Shown here: positions 44,040-52,698 of the stretch, one piece after another
Layout: every line of letters starts with the position of its first letter
Numbering within the stretch: position 1 is the first letter of the stretch
NCBI RefSeq assembly: GCF_030812995.1
Contig: NZ_JAUSTT010000030.1
Span: forward strand, 1-52,782
Length of the DNA stretch: 52,782 nt
Direction: 5' to 3'
DNA from: Bacillus chungangensis
GTDB lineage: Bacteria > Bacillota > Bacilli > Bacillales > Bacillaceae_C
Translations under genes and position numbers: made by a program
The notes under the pieces: generated by a model
Databases searched by the model: none
What the model saw: the letters and a program-made list of their open reading frames with translations, nothing else
Told to the model about the DNA's origin: nothing

Positions 44040-44747
44040 ATGAAAATGATTATCACAGAAACTTATGAAGAAATGAGTACAGTAGCTGCACAACATATTT
44101 TAGGAACGATGTATGAGAATAGACGTACAAATATTGCGATAACAGCAGGGACTTCTCCTATTCGTATGTATGAAATGCTTATCCCACAAGTGAAAGGGAA
44201 AGACTATTTTAGTGATACACACTTTTATAATTTTGATGAAATCCCTTATAAACATGCTTCCTGTCCAGGAATAACGATATCTGCGTTAAATGATTTATTT
44301 CTAAAACCAGCTAATATACCAACAGAAAATATACATGCACTAGATGAGAATAATTATCAAGCATTTGATAGCATGATAAAACAAGATGGTGGACTCGATC
44401 TATTCGTAATGGGAATTGGAGCAGATGGTCATTACTGCGGTAATCTTCCTGGTACAACGAGATTTCAAGATCTTACATCAAAAGTACCATGTGATGAAAG
44501 GCTAAAAAATAGAATTGGCCGTCTCTTTACTGATAAAAATGAAATTCCAGATTTTTATGTCACAATGGGACCTAAAAGTGTGATGCAAGCACGAAAGCTT
44601 GTGCTCATTGCGAGCGGCAAAGAAAAAGCAGCCATCATCAAAGAGGCATTTTTCGGACCTGTTACACCGGAAATCCCAGCATCAATTTTACAATTACACC
44701 CTCATTTAACGATCATTATTGATAAAGACGCAGCAAGCGAACTTTAA
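44040..44747 (+). CDS. NagB-like glucosamine-6-phosphate deaminase family protein
   Basis: A 235-residue protein of the NagB/6-phosphogluconolactonase fold: ITAGTSPIRMYEML (near residues 35-48, phosphate loop), NFDEIPY (the general-base aspartate region) and MGIGADGHYCGNLPGTT. In true NagB the last motif is GxDGHIAFNEPGS, whose glutamate is catalytic; here it is leucine (NLPG). The aspartate and histidine remain. It may therefore catalyse a related isomerisation or hydrolysis of the PTS product. AGAGAGGTGG lies before the ATG. Confidence 0.78.
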   Translation: MKMIITETYEEMSTVAAQHILGTMYENRRTNIAITAGTSPIRMYEMLIPQVKGKDYFSDTHFYNFDEIPYKHASCPGITISALNDLFLKPANIPTENIHALDENNYQAFDSMIKQDGGLDLFVMGIGADGHYCGNLPGTTRFQDLTSKVPCDERLKNRIGRLFTDKNEIPDFYVTMGPKSVMQARKLVLIASGKEKAAIIKEAFFGPVTPEIPASILQLHPHLTIIIDKDAASEL

Positions 44748-44758
44748 GATGAATAGTC

Positions 44759-44797
44759 GAAGCTTTATTATGATACTTCGTATCATAATAAAGCTTC
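44759..44797. repeat. Perfect 18-bp hairpin after the NagB-like gene
   Basis: GAAGCTTTATTATGATAC (44759-44776), loop TTC, exact complement (44780-44797). No T run follows, so it may act as an RNA stabiliser or a T-poor terminator. Confidence 0.7.
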
Positions 44798-44966
44798 ATC
44801 ATACATAATTATTAATGGATTTAATTGGAACGAAACAACACTGGCTAATTATTAAAATGAAAGCGTTCGTCATAGATGGCGTTGAAGCGAATATAATGGG
44901 AATTAGCTCTGTTCCAGCCACTATGTGTGTATCGTTCAAAAATTTCTAACAATGAGGTGAAAGGGC

Positions 44967-46241
44967 TTGAAAGAAATGAGAGAACAAATTCAAAAATGGC
45001 TAGAAGAACATCGTGAAGAAGGCACTGTTTTATTGCAGCGTCTCGTCCAATCCCCTAGTATTGCTAAAAATGAAGCAAAGGCGCAAGCGATTATCATTGA
45101 AGCATTGTCAAAGATGAATGTACAAGTAGATGTATGGGAGCCAGATGGAAAAACGCTGCAAGAAAACCCCTATTTCTATTCGCCGCGAGATCAATTTACA
45201 GGAAGTCCAAACGTTGTCGGAGTGTTGCGTGGAATTGGTGGAGGACGTTCTATTATTTTAAACGGCCATATTGATGTTGTCCCTGAAGGCGATCATGATC
45301 AATGGTCCGATGACCCTTACAGCGGTGCGATTCGAGATGGCAAGATGTATGGGCGCGGAGTAACCGATATGAAAGGTGGTCTCGTCTCCTATCTTCTTGC
45401 AATAAAAGCGATCCAACAATTAGGCATTAAACTCAAAGGGGATGTGATCTTCCAAAGTGTCATCGAAGAAGAAAGTGGCGGTGCAGGAACATTGTCCGCA
45501 CTGTTAAAAGGATATCGAGCAGATGCCGCATTGATTACAGAACCTACTAACATGCGCATTTTCCCTAAACAGCAAGGCTCCATGTGGTTTCGTATTTTTG
45601 TAAAAGGACGTTCCGCTCATGGAGGAACACGATATGAAGGAGTAAGCGCCGTTGAAAAAGCGATGACAGTCATAAACGACATTCGTAACCTTGAAACAAA
45701 GAGAAATCAACGCATTGACGATCCGCTTTATAAGAATACACCCATTCCGATTCCGATTAATATCGGTGTCGTGTCAGGTGGAACTTGGCCTTCTTCTGTA
45801 CCTGATTTAGTCAAAATCGAAGGCAGAATGGGTGTCGCTCCAAATGAAAAGATCGCAGATGCACAAAATGAGATGCGCCAATGTTTACAGCAATTGACTG
45901 AGGTCGATTCATGGTTTAAAGAACACCCTCCTATTTTGGAATGGTTTGGTGGACAATGGCTTCCTGGTTCCATTGACCTTGAACATGAATGGATGAATAC
46001 ACTCGTTTATCAATATCGTGAGGCAATTGGAGAAGAACCGGTAATTGAAGCATCTCCTTGGGGGACAGACGGAGGACTAATAACGGAAGTTGGCAAGATT
46101 CCAACGATTGTCTTTGGACCCGGCGTCACAGAAGTAGCTCACTATCCTGACGAATATATTAAACTGGACAAAATGTTTCAGGCGGCTGAAATCATTGCAT
46201 GCACACTTATCCAATGGTGTGGAGTGAATGATAGAAAATAA
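44967..46241 (+). CDS. ArgE/DapE-type M20 deacylase
   Basis: A 424-residue M20 metallohydrolase of the ArgE/DapE/YodQ group. The metal ligands are in LNGHIDVVPEGD (near residue 96), YGRGVTDMKGG and FQSVIEEESGG (near 156-166). The dimerisation domain starts at GSMWFRIFVKGRSAHGG, and the last ligand histidine is in TEVAHYPDEY. It removes an acyl group from an N-acylated amino compound; relatives include acetylornithine deacetylase and formylaminopyrimidine deformylase. GAGGTGAAAGGGC precedes the TTG start. The stop codon lies inside the end of a MITE (46238). Confidence 0.85.
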   Translation: MKEMREQIQKWLEEHREEGTVLLQRLVQSPSIAKNEAKAQAIIIEALSKMNVQVDVWEPDGKTLQENPYFYSPRDQFTGSPNVVGVLRGIGGGRSIILNGHIDVVPEGDHDQWSDDPYSGAIRDGKMYGRGVTDMKGGLVSYLLAIKAIQQLGIKLKGDVIFQSVIEEESGGAGTLSALLKGYRADAALITEPTNMRIFPKQQGSMWFRIFVKGRSAHGGTRYEGVSAVEKAMTVINDIRNLETKRNQRIDDPLYKNTPIPIPINIGVVSGGTWPSSVPDLVKIEGRMGVAPNEKIADAQNEMRQCLQQLTEVDSWFKEHPPILEWFGGQWLPGSIDLEHEWMNTLVYQYREAIGEEPVIEASPWGTDGGLITEVGKIPTIVFGPGVTEVAHYPDEYIKLDKMFQAAEIIACTLIQWCGVNDRK

Positions 46242-46286
46242 AGGGAAACTTCCATCAGTGGGGGTTACTCTAATCCCCAGTTAGTT
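46238..46286 (-). repeat. Truncated MITE, copy C
   Basis: ATAAAGGGAAACTTCCATCA, then the GTGGGGGTTACTCTAATCCCC hairpin and AGTTAG: a right end only, matching copies A, B and D. The first bases form the TAA stop of the M20 gene. Confidence 0.55.
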
Positions 46287-46749
46287 TAACAACTTCTTTA
46301 AATCAATTCTAGTATATGTTTTATTATAGGTTGTACCATCTTCATTATGAAAAATAGCTGTTTTTGTATATGGCTTTGAAATAGCCTGGTAGCCATGTTT
46401 TGTAATCAAATGAATCATTTTGGGATTTTCTATGGGGTCAACACTAACGAACATCTCAGAATAAGCTAAATCTCGTGCAATTTTTTCCCGATACTTTATC
46501 AAGTCTGAACCAACACCATTACCCCGATAATTTTTGTTAACATAAAGGTCACTTAGTTTTGGGTGTAAACTGCCTTTTAATTTTAGAACTCCAAAAACCT
46601 AAGATGATTTCATTAAATTCAGCAATGACCAAATATGCTTCCTTTTTAGCCTGTTGTTTTAAATATTTAAGGAATAACTGCTTGTTATGTCTAATAACAC
46701 ATAAACCATCTAAATCTCTTTCATTTGCCAGTCTAATTTCGTATTCTAT
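46281..46749 (-). pseudogene. GNAT acetyltransferase, frameshifted and without start codon
   Basis: The minus strand encodes IEYEIRLANERDLDGLCVI to AEFNEIILG. An extra T in a run (46593-46597) then shifts the frame; in the next frame it continues FGVLKLKGSLHPKLSDLYV, NKNYRGNGVGSDLIKYRE (the acetyl-CoA loop RGNGVG) and ends DLKKLLN. Repaired, it would be about 155 residues. The first codon after GGAGGAG is ATA where ATG is expected, a second lesion. Both together suggest a true pseudogene rather than one sequencing error. Confidence 0.8.
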
Positions 46750-46754
46750 TTTTT

Positions 46755-47034
46755 ACTCCTCCTAAGATAGATTTTCTTTGGCTTATTCAGGCCTGTTCGT
46801 TAGTTTAGCAAGACTTATCGTGTAATCATAACTCTATCTTAGTATAATGATCGAATTTTTTTGAAATAAAAAACGTAGAAACTGAAGTTCCGTTTCCAAA
46901 TTTGGGGGTTGACGCTATAGGAGATCGATAACAAATAAAGTGATTGTCTTTTCATTTTTTGATATAAATAAGCATAGGTTGTATTTATTGGTAATAAGTA
47001 TTATTAGTGTTTATTCTCATTCCCAGAGATTGAA
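46755..47034. other. Intergenic region, nothing recognised
   Basis: AT-rich sequence without convincing reading frames or structured elements. It separates a GNAT pseudogene from a small lipoprotein gene. Confidence 0.5.
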
Positions 47035-47343
47035 TCATTTGCAATAGTCTTTTTTTGAAATTTCTTCATAATCTATTACACCAGCTCGACCCGGATTTGA
47101 TTCAAGCAGATAATCGTACTCTATCTTATAATTTTTACCTATTATTAAATCATCTTTAACAGAAATAGTATCCGATCTTAACAGTACTTCTATTGATTCA
47201 TTATATAAATAAGTCTGACCCTCTTCTTCTTTAATACACCCTTTAATATGACCTCCTGCAAGCTGTATATCATCACTATTTAATTCATTTGAATTACAAC
47301 CAGTAATAATGAATAACAATATAAAAATACATAATTTTCCCAT
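47035..47343 (-). CDS. Small putative lipoprotein
   Basis: About 102 residues. A short hydrophobic signal (MGKLCIFILLFIITGC) ends in the lipobox ITGC, followed by a hydrophilic domain with two further cysteines (KGCIKEEE and the C-terminal KDYCK). A start at 47343 fits the AGGAG upstream; an ATG 12 bp earlier is too close to it. No family recognised. It may be a small surface or inhibitor-like lipoprotein. Confidence 0.55.
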   Translation of the reverse strand: MGKLCIFILLFIITGCNSNELNSDDIQLAGGHIKGCIKEEEGQTYLYNESIEVLLRSDTISVKDDLIIGKNYKIEYDYLLESNPGRAGVIDYEEISKKDYCK

Positions 47344-47355
47344 TAAAATAATCAT

Positions 47356-47704
47356 CTCCTATAAATTCATTGATGTTAGTTATTTATTCTTATGCAGTAG
47401 CTGAAGAAAATAACCAACATTAGAAGAATTCAATGTTGAAGATGGAGAATTTGTTGATACTGTGTATTTTAAAGAAAATATGGATCAAAAAACTCCATTT
47501 AAGATCATTGGTTCAGATGGCAGAAAAAAGTTGCAGATACATTTGTAATACCTTTACAGAACTATACTTTACTCTTTTATAATTTGAAGATTACAATACG
47601 TCTTGCACAAAAACAATTGTAAATGATTGCAAGAAATTATAAAGTTTAATCATTTGCGATGTCTTGTTAAATTAACGTAGATAGTTAAAGAGGGTCAAAA
47701 TATA
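47356..47704. other. Intergenic region with an unidentified gene tail
   Basis: At 47429-47550 the plus strand reads FNVEDGEFVDTVYFKENM, DQKTPFKIIGSDGRKKLQIHL and a stop, with codon-like composition but no start or ribosome site. It looks like the C-terminal remnant of a lost gene. The rest is AT-rich without features. Confidence 0.35.
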
Positions 47705-48046
47705 TTACATTTCGAAAAAGTTATCTCTTTCTACTTTGCAAACTCTAAGTGCAAAGTTTTTGTACCATTCATTTTTACCTCTATCCTGTGCAACTTGATG
47801 TGCTGAATGTTCCTTCCAATTCTTTATTGCATCTAAAGATTCCCAGTATGAAACGGTAATTCCCAGTCCCTCATCACGGGCACTTTCTACACCTAAGAAA
47901 CCTTTCTGTTGAGACGCTAACTCTACCATTTTTTCAGCCATTTTCCCATAACCTCTGTCACCCTCAGTTCTTTGTGAAGCAAATATCACCGCATAGTATG
48001 GTGGTTGAGGAGTTTTAGCAATTCCACTCAATTTTAGTTCCCCCAA
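47705..48046 (-). CDS. Antibiotic biosynthesis monooxygenase (ABM) family protein
   Basis: A 113-residue dimeric ferredoxin-like barrel protein (YAVIFASQRTEGDRGYGKMAEKM; GFLGVESARDEGLGITVSYWESLDAIKNWKEHSAH). ABM-domain proteins include quinol monooxygenases and haem-degrading enzymes. This form with YWxSLDAIxxWxxxxxH is common in Bacillus, with no proven role. Ribosome site GGGGG lies before the ATG. Confidence 0.82.
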   Translation of the reverse strand: MGELKLSGIAKTPQPPYYAVIFASQRTEGDRGYGKMAEKMVELASQQKGFLGVESARDEGLGITVSYWESLDAIKNWKEHSAHQVAQDRGKNEWYKNFALRVCKVERDNFFEM

Positions 48047-48186
48047 TATGTTTAATTTTAAGGCATTCCTAATTTAGAAATTTTAACATAATTTCAAGTT
48101 TCCTTCTTCAACTAATTCAAAATTAGCACAATAAGTAAAACCGAAATACGATAGTAATGTTTTTTAAATCTAAAATTTATCGTAGG

Positions 48187-48390
48187 CTATACCACTAATT
48201 TCAATAATTCATCCTTTAGACGTTTATTTTCTTCTTCAAGTTTTTTTAATTCGGTTATTTTTAGCTACAATAAGTAAATCTTTACTGGCATCCGTCATAT
48301 TACGTTTTATAGTTTGCGGAGAATTTAACCCTTCTTGTTGCTTTCTTAATCCTTCAATTCGGTTTCGTATTTCTTGATTAAATATAGAGA
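48187..48390 (-). pseudogene. Tn554-type TnpC remnant
   Basis: The minus strand reads NQEIRNRIEGLRKQQEGLNS, PQTIKRNMTDASKDLLIVAK and, after a one-base insertion in an A run, KKLEEENKRLKDELLKLVV. This resembles the C-terminal coiled-coil part of Tn554-family TnpC (DUF6262-like). The N-terminal part and the tnpA/tnpB partners are absent. Confidence 0.55.
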
Positions 48391-48497
48391 AATGCCATAA
48401 ACATTTTTAAGTTATATACAAAAAACATGCTTTGACATCGTCTAAAGCATGATAATTATTTAAACTAATATAAAACTGCTAAGTTGATTTTTTTAGC

Positions 48498-49130
48498 TCA
48501 TCTATTTATTGAATTCATTAACTGGAAGAAGTATTCAGGTTTATGAGTCTTATTTAGGTTATACCATGAATGTAATGTATCTGGTGCAAATACATCTAAT
48601 TTTTTCAGTACTTCCATCGCAAATTCCAGAGGAGCTACTCCTGATGCAGTAACCAAATTCTCACCAGATACCGCAGGTCCTATCTCATAAAAATTTTCTC
48701 CTTTATAATTAGGACAGACCATTTTAATATACTCTAAGTTATTGCTTGTATGCTTTCTAGAATCTAGGTATCCAAAATTCGCGAGGCCCTCAGTTGCACC
48801 ACAAATTGCAGCAACAATAGTGCCAAGTTTTAAAGCTTCGCCAATTTTTTTCAAGATAGGTTGATGAATATCTTCTCTCCAAGTAGTCCCTCCAGGTAAA
48901 ACTAAAAGATCTTTACTCTCAAGAGTACATTCATCAAGGGAAATATTTGGCTTTATGCTCAGTCCTCCCATCGTAGTAATAATTTCTTTATTAGCTCCTA
49001 CTGTAACTACTTTTAAAGGTGCTAGATCTTTTTTAAAATATCTTCCTGAGTTTAGTTCAGCAATTAAATATCCATATTCCCAGTCTGACATTGTATTAAA
49101 TACATAAAGATAAACTTTTTTTGTTTGCAT
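48498..49130 (-). CDS. DJ-1/PfpI-family protein
   Basis: A 210-residue class I glutamine-amidotransferase-like protein (KKVYLYVFNTMSDWEYGYLIAEL; DLLVLPGGTTW). The nucleophile-elbow cysteine is in VAAICGATEGLANFG, near residue 114. The start at 49130 was chosen for GGAGTG seven bases before it. Family members range from glyoxalase/deglycase to chaperone and regulator; the YdeA-like subgroup is not characterised to my knowledge. A perfect dyad lies upstream (49172-49206). Confidence 0.82.
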   Translation of the reverse strand: MQTKKVYLYVFNTMSDWEYGYLIAELNSGRYFKKDLAPLKVVTVGANKEIITTMGGLSIKPNISLDECTLESKDLLVLPGGTTWREDIHQPILKKIGEALKLGTIVAAICGATEGLANFGYLDSRKHTSNNLEYIKMVCPNYKGENFYEIGPAVSGENLVTASGVAPLEFAMEVLKKLDVFAPDTLHSWYNLNKTHKPEYFFQLMNSINR

Positions 49131-49171
49131 CCAATAACACTCCAATCACATTTGATATAGCCTATTATAAT

Positions 49172-49206
49172 ATAACTTCCCTGACAGCTGACGTCAGGGA
49201 AGTTAT
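49172..49206. promoter_or_regulatory. 14-bp inverted repeat before the DJ-1-like gene
   Basis: ATAACTTCCCTGAC and its exact complement, separated by 7 bp, lie just upstream of a minus-strand TATAAT (plus 49164-49169). The position would suit an operator over the -35 region. No T tract on either side. Confidence 0.5.
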
Positions 49207-49328
49207 CATACTTGATGAAATTATATTAATTCCGACAGAACTTCAATAAGTCTTTCCATTATCGGAATGTTTTGCATAGACATTTCCTTTAATTTCCTTC
49301 CTTTTCCTCAATCAATCTCTAAAAATCA

Positions 49329-49382
49329 AATCGTCGCCGATCCCCCGAGGTTACGACACTATCGGGGGTCGACGACATTTTT
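49329..49382 (-). terminator. Bidirectional terminator after the DUF2207 gene
   Basis: Stem GTCGCCGATCCCCCGA / TCGGGGGTCGACGAC (one mismatch). Ts follow on the plus strand, and GATTTGATTTTT on the minus strand. Confidence 0.75.
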
Positions 49383-49432
49383 TCTATATACCTATTATTT
49401 TGAGACTAACGGATTTGCTTTTGAGGGTTTTC

Positions 49433-51262
49433 TTAGAACGCGCCTCGTCCACCGCCGCCGCCTCCACCGCCACCGCCGCCGCTTGAGAAGCTGCCGCCTT
49501 GACCTGTCGAGGCAGTAGTTTCTTTTTCAACGGTTGTAGAAGCAATGCTATTCGTTCTTCTAAATCCTCTAGAAATAGTATGATACAACCTATCATGATA
49601 AGTGCAGTAGTAGAACAATGGATAGTTGCGATGATAATAGAGCATGCTTTGCTGATAATGTACGGATGTTTTCATTGCTTCAATCACATCATCGGCTACA
49701 CCTAAAGCAATGCCGTACACGACATATTTCTCATAATCCTCGGGATACAATGATTGCTTGTTGCCCCATTTGCCAAACCCTTGCTTATCATACGAGAATG
49801 TTGCTTCCAAATAGCGTTTAAGCGCCATCCATTTCGCATATAGGGTGCTGCTTTCTGGCGTTCGTCTTGACATACTCAAGCTGTAAATCGCCAATATGAT
49901 TGGAAAGAGTACAGAGAACTTTCCCCATCCTGGAACGAATGTAAAAATCACAATCATTTGGACAAGACTAAACAGTAAAATAGGCCCCCCTATTTTGAAA
50001 GATCGTTCAAAATATCCTCGTTCTTCTCCAATTTTTTTCACTGTTTTATTCCAGTGTTGAAAAAAAGTAAGGTACTTTTTAGCTGAACAAGGATTCTCGG
50101 CAGCGCGTATTACATCAGACAACCGCACTCCGTCTTCACTACCTGGTTGGAAAAATAACCAATCTAAGAGCATTTGCTCATGAAGAAGCAGTTCTCTGCT
50201 GTTTTTGTTGTTAAGATAAAACACATAATCCGTTCGTTTCGGTATCGGTTCAATGTGAACATATTTTCTGCGGACTAAATCAAACAACGTTGCGATCATA
50301 TCACTTATCCCAACTTGTCTATTTACTAAATAACCGACAACAGCTGGCGGTGCATCTTCCGGTATCTCTTTACTATACTGATCACGAAATTGGGGCTTAT
50401 GCTCTTTATCGAATCGGGAATATAGTAAAAGTCCTAAGAGGACATTAATGACAATTACAGCAAATGTATACTGCCATGCCCGTTTTGCTTGGACCTTCTG
50501 CATCTCTTCATTTGCTTTTTTCTCCTGCGCCCACTTCAACTCTTCCGCTAGTATTCGTTCTTTTCCCTGTTCATTCACAGTTTTAAGACTATTGGGCACT
50601 AACTGCTGCGGAAATAAAATGCGGGCTTCCAGTAATTCTTTTTCTCTTAGTGGTGAAATAGTATAAATTACCGTCCCATCCGATGCGATCGACACATTTC
50701 CCCTTGAAGGGCCATGGCCAAATACATTCAGTTGCTCACGGTCAATAGTCTCCGGCATTTTGATTCGAATCGTTACCTTATTAATCGTTGTATCGTTAGC
50801 AGTATCGAAAAACTTCCAATATAATTCTGCTGTATCGTGATAAACAGAAACAACATTTTTTAAAGTATAGTATATTTTAAAAGTCTTTCTTTCGTCTTCA
50901 GAATGCGAGTACACTCGATACTCCCAATAAGGATCACTTTCAGCAGAAATCCTTTCAGTCTCCAACGGAACTTCTTCACCCTGCTTTGTTAATTCAACAG
51001 CACGAAAATCTTGAATACCATCTGAATTTTCTGTACCTAGCTGAATAATAATTCCGTTGAACTCGCCGTCAAATTCATACGTATCCATTTCGACAATATG
51101 CATATTACCTGCATCATCCAGAACAGCATCAATCTCGACATGATCAATATCAAACGACTTTGCATAGATCGCTTGCACGGGAATCATGAGGAAGAAACAT
51201 ATAATAAATAAGCTAAAAACCCTATGGTGTAAGCGCAAAAAATATCTCTCTTTTCTATTCAT
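49433..51262 (-). CDS. DUF2207 membrane protein with glycine-rich tail
   Basis: A 609-residue protein. A signal peptide (about residues 14-34) is followed by the extracytoplasmic DUF2207 beta domain (VEIDAVLDDAGNMHIVEMDTYEFDGEFNG), one helix near 255-275, a cytoplasmic stretch with PAVVGYLVNRQVGISDMIATLFDL, and a further helix pair near 428-465. The tail GGSFSSGGGGGGGGGGGRGAF is typical of the family. Function unknown. It follows the symporter gene by 6 bp, so the two are probably co-transcribed. Confidence 0.85.
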   Translation of the reverse strand: MNRKERYFLRLHHRVFSLFIICFFLMIPVQAIYAKSFDIDHVEIDAVLDDAGNMHIVEMDTYEFDGEFNGIIIQLGTENSDGIQDFRAVELTKQGEEVPLETERISAESDPYWEYRVYSHSEDERKTFKIYYTLKNVVSVYHDTAELYWKFFDTANDTTINKVTIRIKMPETIDREQLNVFGHGPSRGNVSIASDGTVIYTISPLREKELLEARILFPQQLVPNSLKTVNEQGKERILAEELKWAQEKKANEEMQKVQAKRAWQYTFAVIVINVLLGLLLYSRFDKEHKPQFRDQYSKEIPEDAPPAVVGYLVNRQVGISDMIATLFDLVRRKYVHIEPIPKRTDYVFYLNNKNSRELLLHEQMLLDWLFFQPGSEDGVRLSDVIRAAENPCSAKKYLTFFQHWNKTVKKIGEERGYFERSFKIGGPILLFSLVQMIVIFTFVPGWGKFSVLFPIILAIYSLSMSRRTPESSTLYAKWMALKRYLEATFSYDKQGFGKWGNKQSLYPEDYEKYVVYGIALGVADDVIEAMKTSVHYQQSMLYYHRNYPLFYYCTYHDRLYHTISRGFRRTNSIASTTVEKETTASTGQGGSFSSGGGGGGGGGGGRGAF

Positions 51263-51268
51263 AAAATA

Positions 51269-52240
51269 TTATGCTTGCTTTTTATTATATCCTTTTTTGT
51301 CGACTTTCTCATGTTCTATTTTTTGTCTTCCCCACCATGTAGCCAAGAGTGGACCAGATATATTGTGCCAGACGCTAAAGATTGCACTTGGAACAGCAGC
51401 TAGTGGTGAAAAATGAGCAGCAGCTAGTGTCGCCCCTAACGCTGAGTTTTGCATGCCAACCTCAATGGAAATTGCTTTTCGATCAGGAAGATCCATTTTC
51501 AGCATCTTTGCGAGCATATAACCTAATAGTAGGCCTAGCGAATTATGTAGGATAACAACAAGTAAAATCAATAATCCAGTTTCAACAATTTTCTGTTGAT
51601 TTCCACTCACTACAGCGGTAACGATCGCTACAATGCAAATAACGGAAACAAAAGGTAAAATTTTCACACTTTTCTCTACCTGTCTACGAAATAACACTTT
51701 CGTAATAAGTCCCAATATAATGGGTACAAGTACCATCTTCAACACTGACAAAAACATATCCCCTGCTGAAACAGGAAGCCATTTACTTGCAAATAAAAGC
51801 GTAAGTGTTGGCGTGACTAAAGGAGCCAGCAACGTTGATAGGGAGGTAATAGCAACAGACAGCGCTGTATTTCCTTTAGCAAGATAGGTGATGACATTAG
51901 ACGCTGTACCACCTGGGCAGCTTCCTACTAAAATGACACCGATCGCAACCTCAGGAGGCAATTGTAAACCGACTGCTAAACAAAAAGCTAAAACAGGCAT
52001 AATGACAAATTGTGCAACCACACCAATCGCAACTTTTTTTGGCTGCTTAAACACTTCCTTAAAATCATCCAATGACAGCGTCATACCCATACCATACATG
52101 ATGATCCCTAGTAGAATGGAATTGTAATCCCCAATCCAAGAAAATCCTTTCGGAAAGAAAAATGCAAGTGCTGCAAAAAATAACACCCAAACTACAAATG
52201 TATTACTAACAAATTGACTAATTCTTTCAAACATCTTCAA
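51269..52240 (-). CDS. Bile acid:sodium symporter (BASS) family transporter
   Basis: A 323-residue transporter with about nine to ten helices. Signatures are IMYGMGMTLSLDDFKEVFKQPK (near residues 48-69), VGSCPGGTASNVITYLAKGN (near 106-125) and EVGMQNSALGATLAA (near 265-279), which cover the two sodium sites and the crossover helices. Bacterial members import bile acids, pantoate or other organic anions. The start is TTG at 52240 with GAGGTG eight bases upstream. Confidence 0.88.
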   Translation of the reverse strand: MKMFERISQFVSNTFVVWVLFFAALAFFFPKGFSWIGDYNSILLGIIMYGMGMTLSLDDFKEVFKQPKKVAIGVVAQFVIMPVLAFCLAVGLQLPPEVAIGVILVGSCPGGTASNVITYLAKGNTALSVAITSLSTLLAPLVTPTLTLLFASKWLPVSAGDMFLSVLKMVLVPIILGLITKVLFRRQVEKSVKILPFVSVICIVAIVTAVVSGNQQKIVETGLLILLVVILHNSLGLLLGYMLAKMLKMDLPDRKAISIEVGMQNSALGATLAAAHFSPLAAVPSAIFSVWHNISGPLLATWWGRQKIEHEKVDKKGYNKKQA

Positions 52241-52320
52241 AAATCATCACCTCGAGAAAAGATTCTAGTTGATCATCCTATTTAATCAAAAAAATTTAAA
52301 TTTTCAAACGATCAAAAAAG

Positions 52321-52543
52321 ATAAAGTGAAACTTCCATGAGTGGGGGTTTTCTTTCATCCCCCACTTATAAGAAGTAGAACAAAGGCTAAGATCGCAACG
52401 TCCTGTTGCAACACCTTTGTGACCGACATCCTGTCGGCCCGAACCAATCGGACATTTGACTTTCAGTTATCCCCCACCTAGCGCTTCTGATCCCTCTTAC
52501 TCTTGAGGTGGGGGGTCTTACTGCCAGTTAGATGTGGGATAAA
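52321..52543 (-). repeat. IS605-type MITE with scaffold-like centre, copy D (223 bp)
   Basis: Flanked by ATAAA on both sides. Right end AAAGTGAAACTTCCATGAGTG with GGGGGTTTTCTTTCATCCCCC hairpin; left end CCCCCACC...GGTGGGGG with GTTAGATGTGGGATAAA. The centre has stem-loops (CGCAACGTCCTGTTGC; CCGACATCCTGTCGG) and the block GGCCCGAACCAATCGGACAT shared with copy B. No gene inside. Confidence 0.72.
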
Positions 52544-52698
52544 TGCTTGTTGGAAATGTGGTAAATGATGCACATGTAAATTCCATTTTACGATAAAAAG
52601 AGAAATGAGTAAAACGTACTATTATATTTTACTAGAACAAAAAGATGTATATTTCGGAACGTAATACTTTAAATCAGACTCTGAAATTAGAAATGCTA

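Noticed and set aside
44858-44873. CcpA cre-like sequence TGAAAGCGTTCGTCA before the M20 gene
   Set aside because: The first half fits the consensus, but the second half is one base too long and mismatched, so it is not called as a site.
49433-49500. Poly-glycine coding run as a possible repeat expansion or CRISPR-like array
   Set aside because: It is the glycine-rich tail usual for DUF2207 proteins; there are no spacers or regular repeat units. No CRISPR array was seen anywhere in the window.
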